Shown: one piece after another, positions 59,250 through 64,000 of the stretch | Position numbering within the stretch: the first letter of the stretch is position 1 | How the letters are laid out: each line of letters starts with the position of its first letter | Assembly (NCBI RefSeq): GCF_022524485.1 | Contig: NZ_JAKXMK010000004.1 | Coordinates: 310,001-374,000 of the forward strand | Source: Pseudonocardia alaniniphila | GTDB lineage: Bacteria; Actinomycetota; Actinomycetes; Mycobacteriales; Pseudonocardiaceae | Reading direction: 5' to 3' | DNA length: 64,000 nt | Position numbers and translations under genes: made by a program | Notes under the pieces: model-generated | The model's database searches: none | Told to the model about the DNA's origin: nothing | The model's input: only the letters and a program-made list of their open reading frames with translations

Positions 59250-59453
59250 TCAGGGCGTGCGCTTGATCGACTTCATCGCGCCGATCGCAGCACGGATCGC
59301 TGGCCCCACGCCCACGCTTCGGACCTTGTGCACAGCATCAGCGGCGACCTTGAGGTCTTCCTTGCCGCCCTTGAGGTAGACGACAAGCAAGAACGCGAGG
59401 ACGAAGAAGAGGCTGGCCAGCGGAACGAGGGCGATCAGGAGCAGGTCGGACAC
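59250..59453 (-). CDS. Small single-pass membrane protein 3
   Basis: 67 residues from GTG 59453 (GGGAGAG three bases upstream). DLLLIALVPLASLFFVLAFL LVVYLK is the membrane helix and the end KVRSVGVGPAIRAAIGAMKS IKRTP is basic and amphipathic. Third of three similar genes between integrase and attR. Confidence 0.5.
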   Translation of the reverse strand: MSDLLLIALVPLASLFFVLAFLLVVYLKGGKEDLKVAADAVHKVRSVGVGPAIRAAIGAMKSIKRTP

Positions 59454-59686
59454 GTACTCTCCCAATACCAAGGGCCGCCTGCGCCGAGCGTCGCAAGCAT
59501 GTGGCCCGGGTCTGGGACCTACGTGTACTGCTCTCCGCGGGAACAGAGTTGGCGATCCTGGCCTGATCCTTGGGGTGACGTTCACTGTCTTGGCTCGGCC
59601 GGGGGTCGTGCGCGATCCCGGACAAGACAGGAACGATCGATCGGGCTTCGGTACGCCGTTCTGGGTGCCTCTCGGAGGGAGAGTAC

Positions 59687-59885
<199 letters not shown>

Positions 59886-59972
59886 ATGTCGTGACGCCCT
59901 ACCGCTCGGCGCCGAGGAGGAACGCTACACGTTCATCCTCCGAGCCGTGCGGCGGGGGTAGCCCCGACACAG

Positions 59973-60046
59973 GGTGAGTGACGGGACTCGAACCCGCGAC
60001 TTCCTGGACCACAACCAGGTGCTCTACCAGCTGAGCTACACCCACC
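59973..60046 (-). tRNA. tRNA-His(GUG)
   Basis: Anticodon arm CCTGG-TTGTGGT-CCAGG gives GUG. The acceptor GTGGGTG pairs with CACTCAC (one G-T); an extra G at -1 faces discriminator C73, the hallmark of tRNA-His. Confidence 0.95.
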
Positions 60047-60079
60047 ATGGTTCCGGCCTCGACCGGAACCTCCACAAGC

Positions 60080-60724
60080 CTAGCGCGGCGGCTCCGCAAC
60101 ATCGAACCGGGTTACCTCCTGGCTCGCGACCTGCGCCGCAGCGGCTTGCGCCTGCTCCGTGGTCGGTCCCGGCGCTGCGACGAAGAGGGTGCGCCGGTAG
60201 TACTCGAGCTCGCGGATCGACTCCTCGATATCGGCGAGCGCCCGGTGCGCCAATCCCTTCTCGGGCTTCGCGTAGAACACCCGGGGGAACCAGCGGCGGC
60301 ACAGCTCCTTCACCGAGCTGACGTCGACCATGCGGTAGTGCAGGTGGGCGTCGAGTTCGGGCATGTCGCGGGAGAGGAAGCCGCGGTCGGTGGCGATCGA
60401 GTTGCCGGCGAGCGGGGCGCTGCGCGGCTCCGGGACGTGCTCACGGATGTAGGCCAGCGCGAGTGCCTCGGCTTCGGCGATCGTGACGTTCGACGCACGG
60501 ACGGCCTCGGTCAGGCCGGAGTGGGCGTGCATCTCACGCACGACGTCGGGCATGCCGGCGAGCGCCGACTCGTCCGCATGGATGACGACGTCGACACCGC
60601 GGCCGAGCACATTCAGGTCGCCATCGGTCACCAAGACGGCAATCTCGATGAGGGCGTCGCGCCGGAGATCCAGCCCGGTCATCTCGCAGTCGATCCATAC
60701 CAGACGGTCGTTCACCCCCGTCAC
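60080..60724 (-). CDS. orn: Oligoribonuclease
   Basis: 214 residues. DEDD exonuclease motifs: [20 protein letters not shown] (D-x-E), [20 protein letters not shown] (Asp), [18 protein letters not shown], and [20 protein letters not shown] (H-x4-D). It degrades 2-5-mer RNAs (and pGpG) to mononucleotides and is essential in many bacteria. GTG start. C terminus extends by an Ala/Gln-rich tail. Confidence 0.95.
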   Translation of the reverse strand: MTGVNDRLVWIDCEMTGLDLRRDALIEIAVLVTDGDLNVLGRGVDVVIHADESALAGMPDVVREMHAHSGLTEAVRASNVTIAEAEALALAYIREHVPEPRSAPLAGNSIATDRGFLSRDMPELDAHLHYRMVDVSSVKELCRRWFPRVFYAKPEKGLAHRALADIEESIRELEYYRRTLFVAAPGPTTEQAQAAAAQVASQEVTRFDVAEPPR

Positions 60725-60817
60725 ATTAGGCCCGGGGCCGCAGCCACCGCCCCCCGCGCGGGGTGAGTCGCGTTCGCAGCCCTGCCGGAAGGGTGCCCTC
60801 CGGCTAGGCTCCGGCCC

Positions 60818-62377
60818 GTGGAGAACACAATCGGCGCTGATCAGAGCTCTGCAGCACGGGAAATCTCCGCCGGGTACGCCACCGACGGGGCCGCCCTCGA
60901 ACTGGGCACGGTCGTTGTCGACGGGGTGGTCGACCCGTCAGCGCGCGTGCGCATCCCGTTCGCCACGCTCAACCGGCACGGCCTGGTTGCCGGTGCGACG
61001 GGCACCGGCAAGACCAAGACGTTGCAGGGGATCGCCGAGCAGCTGTCGGATGCCGGGGTCCCGGTGTTCCTGGCCGACATCAAGGGCGATCTGTCGGGGA
61101 TGTCACGGCCCGGTGAGCCCGGACCGAAGATCGAGCAGCGATCCCGGGAGACCGGGGACGACTGGGTGGCCACCGCGTACCCCGTCGACTTCATGTCGCT
61201 CGGCGGCGGCAGCTCGGCCGTCCCGATCCGGGCCACGCTCACACAGTTCGGGCCCATCCTGCTGTCGAAGGTGCTCGACCTCAACGAAACCCAGGAGTCG
61301 ACGCTCGGGCTGATCTTCCACTGGGCCGACCAGCGCGGGCTGCCGCTGCTGGACACGAAGGACCTGCGCGCGGTCATCCAGCACCTGACCAGCAGCGAGG
61401 GCAAGGCCGACCTCAAGGGCATCGGCGGGGTCTCCTCGGCCACCGCGGGGGTGATCCTGAGGGCGCTGGTGAACCTCGAGGCCCAGGGCGGGGAGGCCTT
61501 CTTCGGTGAGCCCGAGTTCGAGCCCGCCGACCTCCTCCGGCAGGTCGACGGCAAGGGGGTCGTCACGCTGCTGGAGCTGTCCGACCAGGCGGCCAACCCG
61601 CGCCTGTACTCGACGTTCCTCATGTGGCTGCTCGCGGAGCTGTTCGAGGACCTCCCCGAGGCGGGCGACCTGGACAAGCCCAAGCTCGTGTTCTTCTTCG
61701 ACGAGGCGCACCTGCTGTTCACGGACGCGTCCAAGGCGTTCCTGGAACGCATCGAGCAGACGGTGAAGCTCATCCGCTCGAAGGGCGTCGGCGTGTTCTT
61801 CTGCACCCAGCTGCCGACCGACATCCCGAACGACGTGCTCTCGCAGCTCGGCGCGCGCGTGCAGCACGCACTGCGGGCGTTCACCCCCGACGACCAGGCC
61901 GCGCTGGCCAAGACCGTCCGCACCTACCCGAACACGAAGACCTACGACGTGGAGGAGGCGCTCACCTCGCTGGGCATCGGCGAGGCGATCGTCACAGTGC
62001 TCTCCGAACGGGGTGCGCCCACCCCTGTGGCCTGGGCCCGGATGCGGGCACCGCGTTCGCTGATGGCCGCGATCGGCGACGACGCCGTCACCGCCGCCGC
62101 CAAGGCGTCCCCGCTCTATGCGAAGTACGGGCAGACGGTCGACCGGGAGTCGGCCTACGAGCGGCTCACGGCGAAGATCGCCGAGCCGCCGCCCCTTCCG
62201 GCATCCGCCGACGTCCTGCCGCCCGTCTACGAGCCTCCGCCGCGTCGCGAGCGCGAGGAGCCGAACATGGTCGAGGACGTCCTCGCCTCGCCGGTGGTCA
62301 AGTCGTTCCTCCGGTCGGCGGCGAGCGCGCTGGGAAGGGAAATCACGCGCGGCATGTTCGGCACCCGCCGGAGGTGA
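60818..62377 (+). CDS. HerA-like P-loop ATPase (DUF853 family)
   Basis: 519 residues. Walker [21 protein letters not shown] near 57-76, [31 protein letters not shown] (Walker B), [20 protein letters not shown] and [18 protein letters not shown] follow the bacterial HerA/DUF853 helicase-like family. Role in DNA metabolism is presumed. The C-terminal ~90 residues are a Pro-rich linker and a short basic helix ([17 protein letters not shown]). Confidence 0.9.
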   Translation: MENTIGADQSSAAREISAGYATDGAALELGTVVVDGVVDPSARVRIPFATLNRHGLVAGATGTGKTKTLQGIAEQLSDAGVPVFLADIKGDLSGMSRPGEPGPKIEQRSRETGDDWVATAYPVDFMSLGGGSSAVPIRATLTQFGPILLSKVLDLNETQESTLGLIFHWADQRGLPLLDTKDLRAVIQHLTSSEGKADLKGIGGVSSATAGVILRALVNLEAQGGEAFFGEPEFEPADLLRQVDGKGVVTLLELSDQAANPRLYSTFLMWLLAELFEDLPEAGDLDKPKLVFFFDEAHLLFTDASKAFLERIEQTVKLIRSKGVGVFFCTQLPTDIPNDVLSQLGARVQHALRAFTPDDQAALAKTVRTYPNTKTYDVEEALTSLGIGEAIVTVLSERGAPTPVAWARMRAPRSLMAAIGDDAVTAAAKASPLYAKYGQTVDRESAYERLTAKIAEPPPLPASADVLPPVYEPPPRREREEPNMVEDVLASPVVKSFLRSAASALGREITRGMFGTRRR

Positions 62378-62392
62378 CAGGTCGCGCCCATC

Positions 62393-64000
62393 TCACCGGG
62401 GGCCGAGCTGGGGATCCGCCGGGGCGGCTGTCGCGAGGAAGGGCGTGAGCAGGTGCGGAACCGAGGCGTCGGCGAGTGCGACGCCGTCGGCAGCGGCGAC
62501 GTCGAGCACCTGGTAGCCGCCCGCGCCCGCCGCGGTGATCGCCTCCACCGTGACGAGACCTGACCGGCGCTGGAAGATGCTCTGCCGGAACGTCCAGCCG
62601 ATCACGCCTGCCCGCTGGAGCGCGACGGTTCGCCGCTGGATGGAGCCCTGCCTGCTCACCAGGTAGCGGGCGGTGAGCTCGTGGCCCAGGTTCCGGAAGC
62701 GGTCGAGGGCGACGAGGGCGGTGAGCGGGAGCAGCAGCAGGCTCGGTACCGCCAGCTCGGCCAGGAAGGGCACGGCCGACCCGGCGACGAACAGGCCCGC
62801 GACCAGCACGCCGGTGGGGAGGACCGCACGGGTCATGCGTCGTTGCAGCGCAGCGGGTGGGTGCTTGCGCAGCGGGGCGAGCGTGATCTCGTGCGGCTGT
62901 TCGCGCAGCGCCGCCGACGCCACGCGATGTGCCTCCGGCCGTGGGCAGGGCGGCTGCAGCGCCCCGCCCTGTGCGGAGCGCGTGAGGCCGGTGGAGAGCG
63001 CCTTGGAGCAGGCGCCGCGCCCGGCTCGGAGCAGCAGCGGCTCGACGACCTCCACCCCGCGCAGCCGCTGCTCGGACACCGAGAGCGAGCGCCGCGTGAG
63101 CAGACCTCGCCGGACGCGCAGCGTGCCGGTGCCGATCCCGGCGGACGGGGTGGCAGCAGCCTCGGGATCGCCGGCTTCCCGGGTGAGCCGGTAGCCGTAC
63201 CAGCGCTCGGCGAAGAGCACCATGGCGCCGACCACGGCGACCACCAGCAGCAGCGCCGCCAGCACCGCGATGGTGGCCCAGATCGGGGTGCTGGTGAGCC
63301 GGTCGGCTGCGTCGTCGACGGCGGGGATGTCGCGCGGGTCGACACCGAGCTCGCCGATCAGGTTGAACACCGCCGCCCCCATCGCGCCGATGCCGGCGAT
63401 CGCGGAGAACGTCAGCGGAGCGAAGCGCAGCCACGACCAGTTCAGCCGGGCCAGCTCCGTGGCGGGTGGGCGCGGTGGCGCCACGGGGGCGCGTTCGACG
63501 GTCCCGGGACCGGCCGCGGTGGACGTGCGGTCCAGCAGCTCGCGGCGCAGCCGGTCGGCCTCCGTCTTGCTGACGGCGTCGAGCTGGAGCCCGGCGCTCT
63601 CCATCGGCGATCCGGACGCTGCCCCGACGTGTACGACACTCAGCCCGAAGATGCGGTGCAGCAGCTTGGCGGTGAGGTCCACGGTGCGGATCCGGTCGCG
63701 CGGCACCGAGCGTCGCTGGCGGCGCAGCCACCCCGTGTGCAGCTCCACGCGGTCCGCTGTGATCCGGTAGCGGGTGGTCCGCCACCGGATCACGCCCCCG
63801 ATGACGACGAGCACGCCGATCCCGAGGGGGAACCACACCTGCATCGGGGTGCCCTGCCGTCCGGTGACGAGCAGGATCAGCACGACCGGCAGCAACCGGA
63901 CGAGGCCGGCGATGGGGCTCACGACCAGCATCCGTTTGTCGAGCCGTCGCCACGGCGTCTCGATGACGGGCGGCGCGTCGGCGCCGGTGGCGTCGACGTC
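62393..64000 (-). CDS. PH-domain membrane protein (YdbT-type), runs off the edge
   Basis: At least 536 residues. Before an internal ATG at 63931 the frame reads on upstream (VIETPWRRLDKRMLVVSPIA, typical of this family), so the start is outside the window. Two-helix membrane segments alternate with bacterial PH domains: TRYRITADRVELHTGWLRRQ, RSVPRDRIRTVDLTAKLLHR; RGLLTRRSLSVSEQRLRGVE; ARYLVSRQGSIQRRTVALQR. It belongs to the bPH_2 proteins that come as a pair of genes; the partner is probably just outside. Convergent with the HerA-like gene. Confidence 0.85.
   Translation of the reverse strand, partial: DVDATGADAPPVIETPWRRLDKRMLVVSPIAGLVRLLPVVLILLVTGRQGTPMQVWFPLGIGVLVVIGGVIRWRTTRYRITADRVELHTGWLRRQRRSVPRDRIRTVDLTAKLLHRIFGLSVVHVGAASGSPMESAGLQLDAVSKTEADRLRRELLDRTSTAAGPGTVERAPVAPPRPPATELARLNWSWLRFAPLTFSAIAGIGAMGAAVFNLIGELGVDPRDIPAVDDAADRLTSTPIWATIAVLAALLLVVAVVGAMVLFAERWYGYRLTREAGDPEAAATPSAGIGTGTLRVRRGLLTRRSLSVSEQRLRGVEVVEPLLLRAGRGACSKALSTGLTRSAQGGALQPPCPRPEAHRVASAALREQPHEITLAPLRKHPPAALQRRMTRAVLPTGVLVAGLFVAGSAVPFLAELAVPSLLLLPLTALVALDRFRNLGHELTARYLVSRQGSIQRRTVALQRAGVIGWTFRQSIFQRRSGLVTVEAITAAGAGGYQVLDVAAADGVALADASVPHLLTPFLATAAPADPQLGPR

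Overview
The window looks like chromosome from a high-GC actinomycete, most likely Pseudonocardiaceae (Pseudonocardia-like; inferred, not tested). Supporting signs are strong GC bias, frequent GTG starts and actinobacterial families such as DUF3090, SCO1664, DUF5703, an F420-type LLM oxidoreductase and an Orn-type oligoribonuclease.

Layout. 1-1.3 kb: edge of a membrane-protein/PadR operon and a DUF2306-like gene. 1.3-5.1 kb: gene-poor stretch, then a large serine recombinase whose 3' end runs into tRNA-Leu(GAG); probably an old element end. 5.2-12.8 kb: M20 peptidase/SDR pair, aldo-keto reductase, then the conserved row uppP, histidine phosphatase, DUF3090, SCO1664, LLM. 12.9-17.2 kb: gnd, a one-piece ModB-ModC molybdate/tungstate transporter and its convergent binding lipoprotein. 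17.4-23.7 kb: SDRs, a beta-propeller protein, a flavin monooxygenase, a dehydratase and a TetR/SDR pair with a leaderless promoter. 23.9-30.6 kb: glycerol regulon, with glpF, a frameshifted glpK and glpD on the minus strand, and an IclR regulator plus an intact second glpK on the plus strand. 30.6-35.4 kb: REP-like tandem repeats, HAD, APP1, and a three-gene minus-strand operon (repeat peptide, JmjC/ROX cupin oxygenase, sucrase/ferredoxin-like protein) that resembles an undescribed peptide-modification locus. 35.5-47.4 kb: ordinary accessory metabolism (TerC, patatin, DinB, O-methyltransferase, GMC oxidoreductase with a 4Fe-4S motif, glycosyltransferase, AraC).

48.1-59.9 kb is the most striking part: an 11.7-kb element bounded by a perfect 50-bp direct repeat, one copy being the 3' part (with CCA) of tRNA-Lys(CUU). 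It carries a tyrosine integrase, an excisionase-like HTH, a primase/helicase-like Rep, an iteron-flanked AT-rich origin just past rep, a ribbon-helix-helix protein, a terminase small subunit-like protein, an HNH-like packaging neighbour, a membrane HEPN protein and many small proteins with tight stop/start overlaps. No capsid, portal, large terminase, tail, lysis or conjugation (FtsK/Tra) genes are visible. This is the plan of a phage-inducible chromosomal island (phage satellite), with an origin arranged like that of the staphylococcal SaPIs.

60-64 kb returns to core genome: tRNA-His, orn, a HerA-like ATPase and a PH-domain membrane protein that runs off the edge.
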